Source of the DNA: Echinometra lucunter
Lineage: Eukaryota; Echinodermata; Echinoidea; Camarodonta; Echinometridae
Length of the DNA stretch: 64,000 nt
Assembly (NCBI GenBank): GCA_029962745.1
Contig: CM057151.1
Coordinates: 995,298 to 1,059,297, forward strand
Direction: 5' to 3'
The notes beneath the pieces are model-generated. The model did not search any database and was not told the origin of the DNA. It saw only the letters and a list, made by a program, of their open reading frames with translations. Both the position numbers and the translations under genes were made by a program. Shown one piece after another: positions 34,701-46,596 of the stretch. The stretch's first letter is position 1. Every line of letters begins with the position of its first letter.

Positions 34701-35218
34701 AATGCCGAAGTGAACGTGTTACAGGTTAGAATATTGAATTTGAAATTAGGAAGAGCATGAGATATTAAAAAAAGAATTCATACTGTATAAATGGAGTGAT
34801 CAGAATAATACTGCTCTCTGTAAAAGTGTGTATGTTCAGTCATTTGACTGGCCTTCCTGTCTTCCTCATTTGATGTGAAAGTGATAATGCTGCCCCATTC
34901 AACCACCTAATGAGACCAATCTTGTTTTGGCCGGGAGAACATCCTGGTATGTGCGCGTTGCCCAACAGTGTTTCGATCTTCTGAGCACTTGTTTAGCTGA
35001 CTCCAAATATAGCAGCAAACGAATGCCCAGTTTCCTCTCTGTGTTTAAGATTTGGCCGCTTGACACGATTGCACGGTGAAACATATTTATGACAATTTCA
35101 GCAGCGATAAGTAAATCGCGCGTTTTGGGTAAGAAATGTAGCATGCGATGATGTTCGTTACTTTCTTTGTGAGATTAATTAAGTTACAGGATTATATCTA
35201 AATGATTTAAGATCTTAA

Positions 35219-35706
35219 AGGCATTGGCTAACTTTGTGAGCAGCTGATTTAAAAAATTCTCAAACTAAGATGAAACATGTGTATGAGCACTTGTATTTAT
35301 ACTCAAAAACCCTGAAACCAACCATAATTTGGAAGGAAAAGCTGTAAATTAGACGCAAACCGCGATTTTATTAGCTTTTGTCTCGAGAGACACTGAACTA
35401 AGAGGACCGTTTGGACGAATTCAAAAATACCGTTACTTGCCTTCCGCCGCGTGATACGTCAATACACACAGTGCGGTCCGTTGAGTCATGTGCGCATGCG
35501 TACTCCTTACGTTGGGTCTATGCAACCGACCCTCGTATATTTTTCAAACATTGGTTCACATTTCTAATATTTAAAAATAGTTCCCATGGATATTATGCTC
35601 TGAAACTTTCACACTGATATTTTTACACTATAACCCTAATGTTTATCTCATTTTTAAGTAACAAAATGAGATTTTTTTTAAATCATGACAATGTTAGCCA
35701 ATGCCT
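35219..35706. mobile_element. TTAA element family D, copy 1, nested in the foldback element
   Basis: 488 bp with TTAA at 35215-35218 and 35707-35710; termini AGGCATTGGCTAAC / GTTAGCCAATGCCT. It lies inside the 34404-36785 foldback element and is therefore younger than, or carried by, it. The other copy (54137-54624) is inverted and has exactly the same length. Confidence 0.82.
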
Positions 35707-36466
35707 TTAAGTGGAATGAGAGAATGGTAGATGAACTTAAGAAGGGATATCCACATTTGATGTTTTGCATTTGCTAACACAATTATCTAATTGAAAAATA
35801 ATTCTTTTTAAAAGTTGTAAATTCTGCAGCGTATCAGATGAAATAATACAAAAGGTCGATAAATAGATTGAATTAACGATTCAATGTCGCTTACTTCCTA
35901 TTCTTCCTTATGTATAAGGACAATAATATTGAAGCATTCGTTCACGTATACCACGCTTAATTGAATAATTATTTTTTAAAGTTGTAAATTCCGCAGCGTA
36001 TCGGATGAAATAATACAAAAGGTCGAGAAACAGATCAAATTAACGATTCAATTTCGCTTACATCCTATTCTTCCTTACATAGAAGGACAATAATATTGAA
36101 GCATTCGTTCACGTATACTACGCTTTACTGGAGTAGGGGGGGGCTTATGAAGAGGAATGTACATATTAAAATCGTGCAGTCCTGTGGAATGTGTGTGGTC
36201 AGCTACTCGTGTTACCAACCCAGTTTTTTTTCCACCATGATTTTTACAATGCCCGTCCCCGCGGTGAAAAACGAGGGCTATGCGCGCATACCAGAACGTT
36301 CACCCCGCCAACACCATAACCGTTATTTCTAAATGGCCAAGACAAGAGCATTCAAGTATAGACACAGCATGTTTACAGAAAATATTTGAATATATCCCAC
36401 TCCCCATCATTTCTATAATTCAGTATTCGTACCTGAAACATGTCACTTAAACATTTCCAAATCTGG

Positions 36467-36785
36467 CATTCTTCTGACATTAATTTTTTACCTCTGGCAT
36501 TTTTACCTCTGACATTTTACTTCTGACATTTTTACCTCTGACATTTTCATCCTCTGACATTTTTACCTCTAGACCTAACATTTTTACCTCTGACATTATT
36601 ACCTCTGTCATTTTTACCTCTTTTACCTCTGACATTTTTACCTCTGACATTTCTACCTCTAACATTTTTTCCTCTTGACATTTTTACCTCTGACATTTTT
36701 AACTCTGACATTTTTACCTCTGACATTTTTACCTCTGATATTTTTTCCTCTGACATTTTTACCTCTGACATTTTTACCTGGCACC
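36467..36785 (-). repeat. 15-bp tandem array, right arm of foldback
   Basis: The inverse of the left array (CATTTTTACCTCTGA units) with more length variation (extra bases near 36549-36575 and 36612-36622), so the two arms cannot pair perfectly along their length. Confidence 0.93.
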
Positions 36786-37058
36786 GATATCCTGCGGTGG
36801 CTAGGCCGTTGCGATCAATTCTAAAATGTTTAACTAAAACCCTATACTTAAGCATTTAAGAAATCATTGATTTACTCGTTAGTGGATAGAACTTTTGTCT
36901 AAGATGACCCAATTTACCAAATATAACCACTGGTCCTTGTCCAAACAACTTTTCTAACAAATAATTAACCTGACAAAATCATGATAGTCCCCCCCCCCCC
37001 CCATATAAATTAAACATGCGAATTATGCAAATTTTCCTTCATTGCCAAGTACCTATCA

Positions 37059-38090
37059 GATACGTTGCCCAATCCCTATAGGCTTCTTCAAGGCCTCTTC
37101 GTCATACTTCCAAGCGGAGTTTTCAAGAGGATAACCACCAAGTACCAAGTAGTAGTACTTACAGTTACACGTTATACCTAGATCTAGTGCCTGTATTACT
37201 CTATGCCATATTTAATTTACAACAGATATGCTGCTCGTTACAATACTTACGGTTACAAAGTTACATGTATCTGGTACAGCCAGAGTTCGGCGATGTTAGT
37301 TTCCGACCATGTATTTGTGGCTAACATAAAGGCAAGTGGACGTGGGCCTTATCCTACCTATCAAATGTCCAGCAAATTATATAGCGGAAGTAATACAAAA
37401 TGGCTGGGGAATTCCCCGAGTCCACATATGCACAAAACAATAATTATTGCACAAGAGAGGGAGTTCCCAACTGTGTATGAGCGCATGCGTGTCATCAGGG
37501 GAGCGTTTCATGAAGAGTTTTGTCGCTGATTTTCACCGACAAATGTTATAAGCTAGTGAAAATACTCGCATCTGATTGGCTGAAAGCAAATTAGTCGGTG
37601 AAAACCACCGACTAATTGTTTCATGAAACGCCCCCCAGGTCGCACGCCTGTAAATATTTCCCCATAGGCCCCTGTGTTAAAGATGGAATTTGGTAAATTC
37701 CTGAAAAAAAATGTGTTTATAATGACACCATTGAAACTTTTGTCTGTAAGAGTTCATACATTACTCTTTAATTGCTGAAAATATGAAGGGGTGTTTTTCA
37801 GCATTTTTTTTCGGTAGAGGGGCTGAATCTCAGACTAACAAAAACTTGGTCAAAGCTCCAGTATAGTAAGTTGTAAGGCCTTTTGCCACACTAATGAAGT
37901 CCCCTTAGAATCCACCTGGGACCAACTGCAGCTCTCTCATGGGACTGATCTAAACCAGTAATTATCCCTCTCTATGCACATTATGAAACACAGTGTTCAA
38001 CTACGTATCCCTGATTTTATATGAATATTTTTCAACTATGATGTCAGGCGTTTGACCATAAGGAAAGCTTTCTTTAAGGACGTTCCACAG
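37059..38090. other. Intergenic DNA after the retroelement
   Basis: No gene seen. Holds one small inverted-repeat element (37498-37637) and otherwise unclassified sequence. Confidence 0.5.
37498..37637. mobile_element. Small inverted-repeat element, GGGGAGCGTTTCATGAA type
   Basis: About 140 bp with termini GGGGAGCGTTTCATGAA / TTTCATGAAACGCCCCCC and internal inverted words (GTCGGTGAAAA / TTTTCACCGAC). A related copy lies at 41618-41787. Confidence 0.7.
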
Positions 38091-38477
38091 TCAAGATGAA
38101 ATACATGTCATTTTCTTCAAATTTTGCATAGAGTTACTTTGGTACCTATGTAGGCCAAAAATGCAAAAAATAATATAGGTTCATGTGCTTTTTTTTTTTT
38201 CTTCTGGACTTTGAAGTTGCCATAACTGGATGGCATATAAAATGGCGCAATCAAGAGATTTAGGCCTCTATTAGACCTCACGATTTCGACGAACGAGTAT
38301 AAATCACTCTTACTCTGTCAAAACCCTATTAAACTTCATCAAACCTTCCAGTTTTGTAGCGAAATGTATGAAAAAGGTGGAAAGACTGTTTAAACTGGGC
38401 CATCTGTGCTTCTCTTCAAACTAGCAGCGCCTTCATGTGGCGAAAATGGTGCCAAAAAGAACAAAAAGCATTATGGG

Positions 38478-39180
38478 CTTGGAATCTACACGAAAAATAA
38501 AAGGGACAGTTTAAGCTGCACTTTATTCGAAATCCATGTCATTTTCATGAAAATTTGCAAAGTTGTAGAGGAATTCCTCCTAAAGGGGTAAACACATTAA
38601 AAAAGGGGGTTTATGTGCTCGTTTTCAAGCTGTAGGCACCCTAATGGCTGCGAATCGGCTTGAAAACCAAAAACGCGCCAAAAATATTGATAATCTAATC
38701 CAAAATACGGCCGATTCAATAATGGTCCCAAACATTCAAAACCTATGTCATATTCTCTCTGGCATTGTGGAGGAAAGTATACTGAAAAGATTAAAACATT
38801 AAAGAAGTGGGGTACATGTGCTTGTTTTTTAACTATCGTCGCCCAAATATTTGCGAATCGGCTTGAAAACCACAAAAACGCGCCAAAAACATGCAAAAGA
38901 CTGAGAATCTAATCCAAAATACGGCCGATTAAATTTTATGGTCCATAACATTCAAAATCCATGTCATATTCGTCTGTCTCTCTAGAATTGTAGAAGAAAG
39001 TATACTGAAGAGATTAAAACATTAAAAAAAAGTGGGGTCCATGTGCTTATTTTTGAACTATCGTCGCCCTAATAGTTGCGAATCTGCTTGAAAACCACAA
39101 AATGCGCCAAAACATGCAAATGGCTGAGAATTTACACTGAAAACGAAATTTGGTCAAATGACTATAAAGATTAGTCAGTC
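38478..39180. repeat. Tandem repeat of about 214 bp
   Basis: Three to four diverged units; AATCTAATCC recurs at 38692 and 38906, and GCGAATCGGCTTGAAAACC and CCATGTCAT words recur with the same period. A weaker related unit may start near 38090. Satellite-like; no coding potential. Confidence 0.75.
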
Positions 39181-39890
39181 ACTATGAAATGATAAATAAT
39201 TAGTCATTTGTTCTTAATCTGACTAATATTGATTAGTCACTCAAATTATGTCTTATTTGAATACTCCTGGAAATAATTAGTATCCGTGTTGCATGCGAAA
39301 GAATCGGTCCGTAAATAGTCCAATGTACACTGAAATCAGTTAGTCTTACATTACCGTAGTCTTTCATTAATCATTTGCTAGACAATGATGACTTGACGTG
39401 GTGCTGAGGTAAGCAGTCAGTCATGGGAACTAATTTCACACATGCATATTCAAATTTCATATATACTTTTTAAAACAATGGCTATTCTTGGCACCGTGAA
39501 TGCTTGTCATAGGCTTGACTGACATAGCAACAAGTCGTGTATGCAAACTTGATTCCAAGTTATTTTTGTAGTTATTTACTAACATAATGTTATGCATACC
39601 TTTCAATCAATTGGTTGTTGTTGACAACCGGAAAGCTTGCCAAAGGCTTTCAAGACAAACCAACAAGATTAGTAATGTTACCCATTAGGCATGCAGTACT
39701 AGTGTTTGTTCATTACTAACAGGTTCAAGGAATATCTCCTTAGTCTATAGTGCAGATATCCGGTCCAGGTTTTCCTGAGATTATATAAACACTTTTCATT
39801 GGACTTCTCAATTAAACACAAGGAATAATGCCTGCAGAAATAGGTAAAAAATATCTCCTCAGGTATGCAGTTTTCAGTTTTCTGAAAGTA
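39181..39890. other. Intergenic DNA, nothing recognised
   Basis: AT-rich sequence with several GATTAGTCA/TGACTAAT words in both orientations (39160-39250), perhaps an old inverted-repeat element. No gene or RNA signal seen. Confidence 0.4.
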
Positions 39891-39901
39891 GGGCCTCCAC
39901 C

Positions 39902-40459
39902 GGGGGGGGGGGGGGGGGGGTCACTTCCATTGAAGAATGGACAGCATCCGCGAGGAAAAAAAAACCGCGGAAAATGGGTAGTTTTTCAGGGGTAGGCGCG
40001 GAACGCCCGCGGAACGCGAATAGAGTGTTAAAAACGCCCAAAAATGAAAAAAAAAAAAAAACAAAAACAAAAAAACCCCCTAAATCACGATAATCTAAAA
40101 CGCGAAAAGGGTATGTAATTTGCACCGACTGCGGGACCGACTGTATACAAGTCCCGTGAACGGAAAATCCTATAACGTCTGTTTAAAACATATAATCAGA
40201 CAGTGAAATTATCTCGGATAAAAACGGCTCCAAACTTTCAATGCACCCAACAATCACTCTCAAGGTATGAAAATGGGAATACCCTCGTTTGGGGTATGAA
40301 GAAACCCCTGTTTAGGGTGTGCAAATCTGGGACATCTGCACAAAATCCGTGTCTAGGGTGTCCTAGCGGCCTGCCCTTGAATCCTCGTTTAGGGTGCTTT
40401 CTTTTAGGACGATTCTCGCGGATGCTGTCCACTCTTCAATGGCAGTGACCCCCCCCCCC
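39902..40459. mobile_element. Poly-G/poly-C-bounded inverted-repeat element
   Basis: About 558 bp. Left end: a G run followed by TCACTTCCATTGAAGAATGG then ACAGCATCCGCGAG. Right end: CTCGCGGATGCTGTCC then ACTCTTCAATGGCAGTGA and a C run. The termini are inverted repeats of about 45 bp, so the homopolymers are the element's ends. Inside are several TAGGGTGT/TTTGGGGTATG words. No transposase. Confidence 0.75.
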
Positions 40460-40884
40460 GACCTCCAAAAGAGGGGTTTTCCCACTAGAAAGCAAACGAA
40501 TTGCGAATCGCGAGCAATATTCGCCGATTCACCTTACATTTCATTACACAATGCTATTGTTATTTGAAAATTACTGTGACCACCTAATTTGCCATTATAG
40601 GCAACCTTATTGTATTTGTTGTCTGGCTGGCAACCAAGGAAAAAAGTGAAGTGAGAGCCCTGTGAATCTTTATTAAAGCGTTAGACAGGCTTTACAATCA
40701 ATGGTAATTGGTACCATATCATCAGACGAATGTAAGTCTAGTCAATTTTGTAAACCAAAACCAGCGAGAGCTAGCTGCTGCGCTCCAGGTCGCGATTTTT
40801 CCCCCCTACATTTTTGCTCCTTACGCGTGCGCACATGGCCATTTTCCGAGAGGGAATTATTCATAGTCCTGAGACCATTATTAA

Positions 40885-41461
40885 AGGAGAATGCAACCCA
40901 GGCATCAGTGTGCATTTAGTGAATAAAGATGACCAAGAAGAGCCAGTGAAAGTTTGAGCGAAATCGGACAATCTGTTCAAGAGTTCTCATGAATTTTGAA
41001 ATTTTAAGTAAACTCCTATTATAGGGATCCTTGAGTTGGCAACTTTGCCAGTATCTGTGATGTCATCGTGGACCACTCTCCATTCATTTTGTGTAAGATT
41101 TTCCCAAAAAAATTGATTTATATGAAATTTCGAGTCAGGAATCAACATAATTCTTCCCAACATGCTTGCAGAATTGATGTAGCCATGTCATACTTCAACA
41201 AAAAAATCAAAAGAATTTTTATTTTTCTTGAAAATGAAGAAAATGTTAAACTCCGTGTACAAAATGAATGGACAGTTGTCCGCGATGACATCACAGATAT
41301 TGGCAGTGTTGCCAATTCAAGGATCCCCACAATAAGGATTTACTGGAACTTTCAAAGTTCATAACTCTTGAACAGATTGTCCGATTTTCCTCAAACTTTT
41401 ACTGTTTACCCTTCTTATTCTTCTTCATTCAATGGAAGCACACTAATGGTTACATTCTCCT
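40885..41461. mobile_element. TTAA element family B, copy 2
   Basis: 577 bp flanked by TTAA (40881-40884, 41462-41465), same full-length inverted layout as 9150-9738. Intergenic. Confidence 0.8.
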
Positions 41462-41617
41462 TTAATTAGGTCATTCTCCGCGCGCCCGACTCCATGGCGC
41501 GGGTTTTGTGCACAAATCAAATGATGTGTTAATTGGAAGCCACCGTAATTATATATAAGTAATGAAGGAAATGCTGTTATTGGAGTTTGTGTAAATGAAG
41601 CCTTTTTTGAATGATCA

Positions 41618-41787
41618 GGGGAGCGTTTCATGGAAAAAAAAAAAAAACTTGTCGGATGTTTTATCCGACAAAGTCTGTTTCATCCGACAGTTGTCATAGT
41701 ATCGATGCTTCTCAGCCAATTAAAATCAAGGAAAGAGTGTCAGATCTGACAGCTTGTCAGACAACAAAATGTTGATGGAACGCTCCG
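41618..41787. mobile_element. Small inverted-repeat element, GGGGAGCGTTTCAT type, copy 2
   Basis: Begins GGGGAGCGTTTCATGG and ends GATGGAACGCTCC, with internal TTGTCGGATG / CATCCGACA inversion; related in design to 37498-37637. Confidence 0.65.
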
Positions 41788-41859
41788 CAGCTCGAGTGTA
41801 CTATAGAGGCTGAATGGTGCCATGCAGTGCATTTACTTGCACAATATATACGGGTGTGT

Positions 41860-41998
41860 GAGACCTTTTACACCAAGCCTTGGGCCGCGATTTTTTTTTT
41901 TCTTACGACATTTCGCTCCTTTGTGGTGTAAACGCACAAAATTGCGGTCACGCCAGGCCGTGGCCGGGCCGCGGCCGCTTGGTGTAAAAGAGGTCTTG
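41860..41998. mobile_element. Small inverted-repeat element, GACCTTTTACACCAAGC type
   Basis: Termini GACCTTTTACACCAAGC and GCTTGGTGTAAAAGAGGTC enclose a GC-rich core (GGCCGTGGCCGGGCCGCGGC). A single small element; class unknown. Confidence 0.65.
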
Positions 41999-42873
41999 TT
42001 GAACTAGGAAACCATCCATAAACTAATGACTGAGTTGTTGGTTGTTGTAGATAGTTAGCTGTTGCCATTTATAGTTTCTTTCAGAAAGGTGTATTAATTA
42101 GGACCTATACCAGCAACAATGTGCTTAGGATAGATATTGCAATAAAGCATTAAATGTGATAGGGGCACAAGGGCATAATTTATGCGTAAATATACAACAT
42201 TCCTATGTGATTACCCGGTGTGATTATGCACCAAGCTCTTATCAAGCTAACATTAATAGTTAAGCTGTCCAAGGATTATTAACAGGCCTATAAAGCAGAC
42301 TGAGTAACGTTATGGTTATGTAAATTAGGCTTTGGTATACGTTGATTGGATATGACTATTTTAATCATTTTACGTCAGTATTAATGTATTGGCTAAAAGC
42401 TTCATTAGGGATCAGTTTAAGGCCTAACATATATTTCTATTTATATCATACATGTTGGACTCATTGATGCATACATGTGTACAAGCACACACAGTTTAAT
42501 TTGTATATCACAGTATTTATTAATTTCTGTCATAGATTTAACAAATGAAAATATATTCCAATCTCTGAAATATAATTAGAATTGTTTACTATTTTTTTTC
42601 AATGAATATCCTCGGTGGGCTTTTCTGGCGATTCTCCGTCATCATAATAGTGTGCTCCAAAAGAAAGATATGGAGAGTGAAGCTACATGCAAACTCACAC
42701 ATAATAGACAACAATATTCTACAACTCGTGATGATCCTGATGAAGAGCAAGTGCTCAAAAGCTTGATCGGTGGTATTTGTCTTGCAACAGCCATCTCCAT
42801 ATCTTTCTATATCAGATTACACACACACACACACATACACACACGCACATCCACCCACAAACCCTCACACACG

Positions 42874-42904
<31 letters not shown>

Positions 42905-43083
42905 CTGTACATCACTGTACTACCGAGCACAATTGGACTTCTATTGTCTCCTGTCCTCGCAAGGCTGACGAAATAAACCCAAATCCTTTGTTTGCAAACC
43001 GAGGTCTGTTTACCAACCGAGGACTATTGTTCTCAGGAATTTTCTTTGTTTACTGTCCTCGCTTGCAAAGCAATACAAGTACA

Positions 43084-43126
<43 letters not shown>

Positions 43127-43859
43127 TAGTATGCAAAAGGAAATGAGAGATCTCTCATTTCTTTTTGCATTTAATTATTTCCATGAAAGTTGCCTAGGCT
43201 GCTGTTTGTATATAAAGCCATGTTTCACCATTATCATCCATAAAATACACATTTTTTTAGAAATATAATAAAAAATAGTGAATGTGAAAAGACAAGTTAA
43301 TTTTTTTGTGATGCTCATCAGATGTAGTAACTGTAAAATCTAGCTCATATCATTAATTAATGAGGAAGCATTCAAGTATTCATATTTTATGAAAACAATT
43401 ACATTCTAAAATGTATGTAGTTTTATCATCAAAGAGTGGAATACCGTATACAGTGGATTCCAAACTTCCATCATGTACTATACATGATAAAACCAGTCCT
43501 CATCAGATTCTAAACCATTCTGCACATTGTAAATATAGTAAGAATATTATTTGTTATTGATCATGTGCAGACAAAACAGATCATGAATTCATAATACCTT
43601 ACTGCAGTAGTTCATAAAAATGGTCTTTAGCAATACTCTATAATTCTAACCTTTTCTCCTTTTGGGGGGGGGGGGGGGTTGCTAAAAGTGTACGCCCCAA
43701 TATTTTAACTGAAATAATGGTAAGCTGTAAGTCAATTACATTTTTTTTTTCATTTAATAATCATTAAAACTGTTTTCAAGGGATATATTTCATGCTATCA
43801 TATTATCTTTACATAATATCCATAAGATTTGATAAAAATATTGTATTGGTTCAATTTAA
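41999..43859. other. Intergenic DNA with CA microsatellites
   Basis: No gene seen. CA-rich runs at 42818-42903 and 43080-43123, a nearly perfect 40-bp palindrome at 43131-43170, and a G run at 43664-43678. The long open frame with repeated Thr-His is the translation of the CA run. Confidence 0.55.
43131..43170. repeat. 40-bp palindrome without spacer
   Basis: ATGCAAAAGGAAATGAGAGA joined directly to its reverse complement with one mismatch in 20 pairs. It follows the CA run immediately and would extrude as a cruciform. Confidence 0.8.
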
Positions 43860-44341
43860 AGGGGGTACCCAATGCTAAAACAATGTTAGTTCATTTTAAA
43901 GAGCATGATTTTGTTAGCAGAAAATCATCTGCCTAAAGTTTTTTTTTAAAGGTTGTGTTGCCAAGGAAACCCCCAAATGTGGTAAGATTTCAGGATAATT
44001 TTGACACTTTAGCTGTGACCCAGTTTCAACTGGGTACCCACTTTGACGTCAAAATGACGTCAAAGTGGTTACCTTGTCGCGCACTTCTAGCAAAATACGC
44101 GCAAGGTATAATACATTTTGTACAGTCTAGCGCGCAGCACAACTGCAATGCGCGAAGCTGGGTACCCACTTTGATGTCATACCTCATACTCAAATGTTTT
44201 GGTCAGCTCTTAACCTTTTATGAGAAAATTAGCCAAAATGCATTGATTTCGATTGAAAATCATCATATTTTTAAGGTTATTCTTCTTATAATGCTATTCT
44301 CGATCATATATCAAAGAAATGTTTACCATTGTGTAATCACT
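43860..44341. mobile_element. TTAA element family A, copy 2
   Basis: 482 bp with TTAA at 43856-43859 and 44342-44345 and the same termini and palindrome (one mismatch in the outer arm) as 22374-22854. Intergenic, between the nested retroelement complex and PIPOX. Confidence 0.85.
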
Positions 44342-44721
44342 TTAAAGAAAAATAAAAATGAAATTCCCACAGCTAAGTCTAAGGAATGTGCCAACCAAAT
44401 TGGTATTTCAAAGGTCAGTTGTAAATACAAAAGTAATATGAATTGCCTTTCACTGTAAGATCAAGATAAATCCAACATTCTAAACAACATATTCAATGTG
44501 AATATGATCTAATGCTTCATAACATTGGCAACAATATATGAGGTAATGCAATGATTCCATAAAAGTAAGACTCAGATTTAAGTCTATCTTTATGGATTTA
44601 ATACTGATTATCATCATCTCATGATCATATGGCAGTGACATCTATAATTATATCCATTGAGGTATACACAGGTTTCAAAAATATGATTCAAATCTTTTAC
44701 TAAAGCACCTCCACAAGGGAA

Positions 44722-44967
44722 ATATAATAATAATAACTCTCATTTACCCAGGGTAGCCACTTCAGCTATCAGCTGATCTTCCAGAGGGCCCTGCATAAAA
44801 TAATATGTTATAATTACCCTTCTCCATTCTTAAATGCCGAGCGCCTCGCTAGAAGGCAGAAGGTCCAATTTTTTGGTAAATCTTTGGTATGACTTGGCCG
44901 GGGATCGAACCCACGACCTCCCGTTCATGAGGCGGACGCTCTATCAATTGAGCCAACATGCCTGGTT
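44722..44967 (-). mobile_element. tRNA-derived SINE, minus strand
   Basis: Head (44967 downwards) reads GTTGGCTCAATTGATAGAGC (A box) and GGTTCGATCCC (B box, 44901-44911) with a CAT anticodon-like loop. The body follows, and the 3' end is a TTATTATTATTATA-type tail at 44724-44738. The acceptor stem has a C-A mismatch and there is no trimmed 3' end, so it is a SINE and not a tRNA gene. Confidence 0.75.
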
Positions 44968-45920
44968 ATATCAGCAGACATTTTCAAAGAGTTTCTGATT
45001 TCACACACATGAATTTCAATATAATCTTGCAACCAAATGCCAATATCTGCACGAAGTGCAGATCACACACTACAAAGAGCTCCATTGGTTTGAAGTGTAT
45101 TTCAGAAGAATTTTTTCATATACATTGTACAGAAAATAAGCCCAATGTTCTATACCTCTATTACTGACATTCTCATGGTATTCAAGCATTTCATCTGCAA
45201 GAAATAGCAATATTCAATTTCTTGATTGCATGTCCATAGTCATGATAATGTAACATATCTCCCACAATAATTGTATTAATTACTGTGAACATAATGATGA
45301 TACACAATATCAACTGATGAATTTGTATAGTGCAGCTATAGAATATATTCTCATCAGTGCAAAAGTATGAAGTATATTATTACCCCATATCAATTTGCCT
45401 AAGATTCCAATGTGTCTTAAGAGAATGCATTTTTCTTTAATGATAGCAAATATTCCGTCACCAAATGCCACATAACATTATTCACTTACCCGGTAACAAT
45501 TTTTTTCCAAAATCCTTGACAATTTCATAATTTCAAGAATACTATGTATGTACATTCCATCATTTAAGAACCATAAAAAGGCAGATAGCCTTGCACAAGA
45601 TAAGAAAGCAATATTGCATCATGATCGAAATGCCCAAGACAACTATTTTGCCTAATATGTCACTGTCCAAATCTCAAATTATTATTACTTCAGATCTTTG
45701 TACTAATCCAATGCCTACAAGAACAGAGTGGTCCTAATGTTACGCCTATGGGAATAGGAAAAACCAGTTGTCCACCTGTTAAAAAAAAAAAGATAGCCCT
45801 TCTAGAGCTGGAAACTCTACTCTAAATATGAAGTAAAATGAATCATTTGATGTCAATATAATGTTCATCATGCTATGACACTTTGCCCTAGTATGTATGG
45901 CTGGTAATTTGCAGAGAGAG
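44968..45920. other. DNA downstream of PIPOX
   Basis: AT-rich sequence between a SINE and the PIPOX stop codon; the 3' UTR and polyadenylation site of PIPOX should lie here, but no clear AATAAA was fixed. No other gene seen. Confidence 0.4.
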
Positions 45921-46060
45921 CTACAACTTTGATTTGTTGATAAGACAGGAGTTGTTGAATCTCTTGAAGCTCAGTGCTTTGATGTCAATGTGAGGCTCTT
46001 TACCCATGGCCATTCTACACAGTATCTTACCAATAGATGGTGCCAGCTTAAATCCATGTC
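45921..46060 (-). CDS. PIPOX: PIPOX exon 8 with peroxisomal signal
   Basis: 140 nt, starts [14 protein letters not shown] and stops at TAG (45923-45921) after ...INKSKL. The SKL tripeptide is the strongest form of PTS1. Confidence 0.96.
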
Positions 46061-46536
46061 CTGAAGGGGGGAAAAAAAGTCATCAGGTCTTAAACATTTT
46101 TTAAATATAGCACCCCTTTGGTTCATAACAACAAAATATTGGAAGAGAAAAATTGGCCTTACATCCTGTATGAGTGTTATCGCACCTTCCTTACCAAATC
46201 ATAATCAAGCAAATTTTTGGCCACCTCTTATACCCTGAAATACTCTGAAATACTAACCTCTTCTCTGGTCTTCACAACATCAGAGTAGCAAAAATTTCAG
46301 GCACCGGGCACTTTTAAACGTTAATATCCAGGCAATCAGGATACCTCAATAAACTTCAAATATAACTTATTGATCCTAACTGGTGATCTTTGAAGGTGGA
46401 GGTTTGATCTGTATGATGGTACTGATAATTTAGATGAGGTTTACGGTTCACCATGTGGTAAGTCCTGAAAGGACTGTGAGTTGGAAAGAGTAGAGAAAGT
46501 TGAGGGGGAGGAGAAATGGAAAGGTGAGATAGTGTG

Positions 46537-46596
<60 letters not shown>

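Larger units (their letters stand above)
34404..36785. mobile_element. TU-like foldback transposon inserted in LTR-B
   Basis: 2382 bp flanked by the 9-bp direct repeat GATATCCTG (34395-34403 and 36786-36794); LTR-A shows the empty site. Both ends are arrays of a 15-bp unit (TCAGAGGTAAAAATG): about 20 units at 34417-34700 and the inverted array at 36467-36779. Long inverted repeats made of 15-bp subrepeats match the TU foldback elements described from sea urchins and the FB design of Drosophila (established knowledge). The interior has a 167-bp tandem duplication (about 35804-35969 and 35970-36125) and a TTAA element; no transposase is seen. Confidence 0.88.
33939..37058 (-). mobile_element. 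LTR-B, upstream LTR, split by a foldback element
   Basis: The LTR halves are 33939-34403 and 36786-37058, together matching LTR-A (31342-32070) and running TGATAGG to TGTCACA in element sense. The interruption is exactly the 34404-36785 insertion with its 9-bp duplicated target. Confidence 0.85.

Noticed and set aside
34417..34713. 98-aa open frame of repeated MSEVK
   Set aside because: The 15-bp repeat is a multiple of three, so any frame without stop stays open; the reverse frame is equally open. It is the foldback arm, not a protein.
42652..43146. 164-aa open frame with Thr-His runs
   Set aside because: It is the translation of (CA)n microsatellites in several frames at once; no start or splice context supports it.
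44880..44967. tRNA-Met-like gene on the minus strand
   Set aside because: A and B boxes and a CAT loop are present, but the acceptor stem is mismatched and the sequence continues into a repeat body with an ATT tail: a SINE head.
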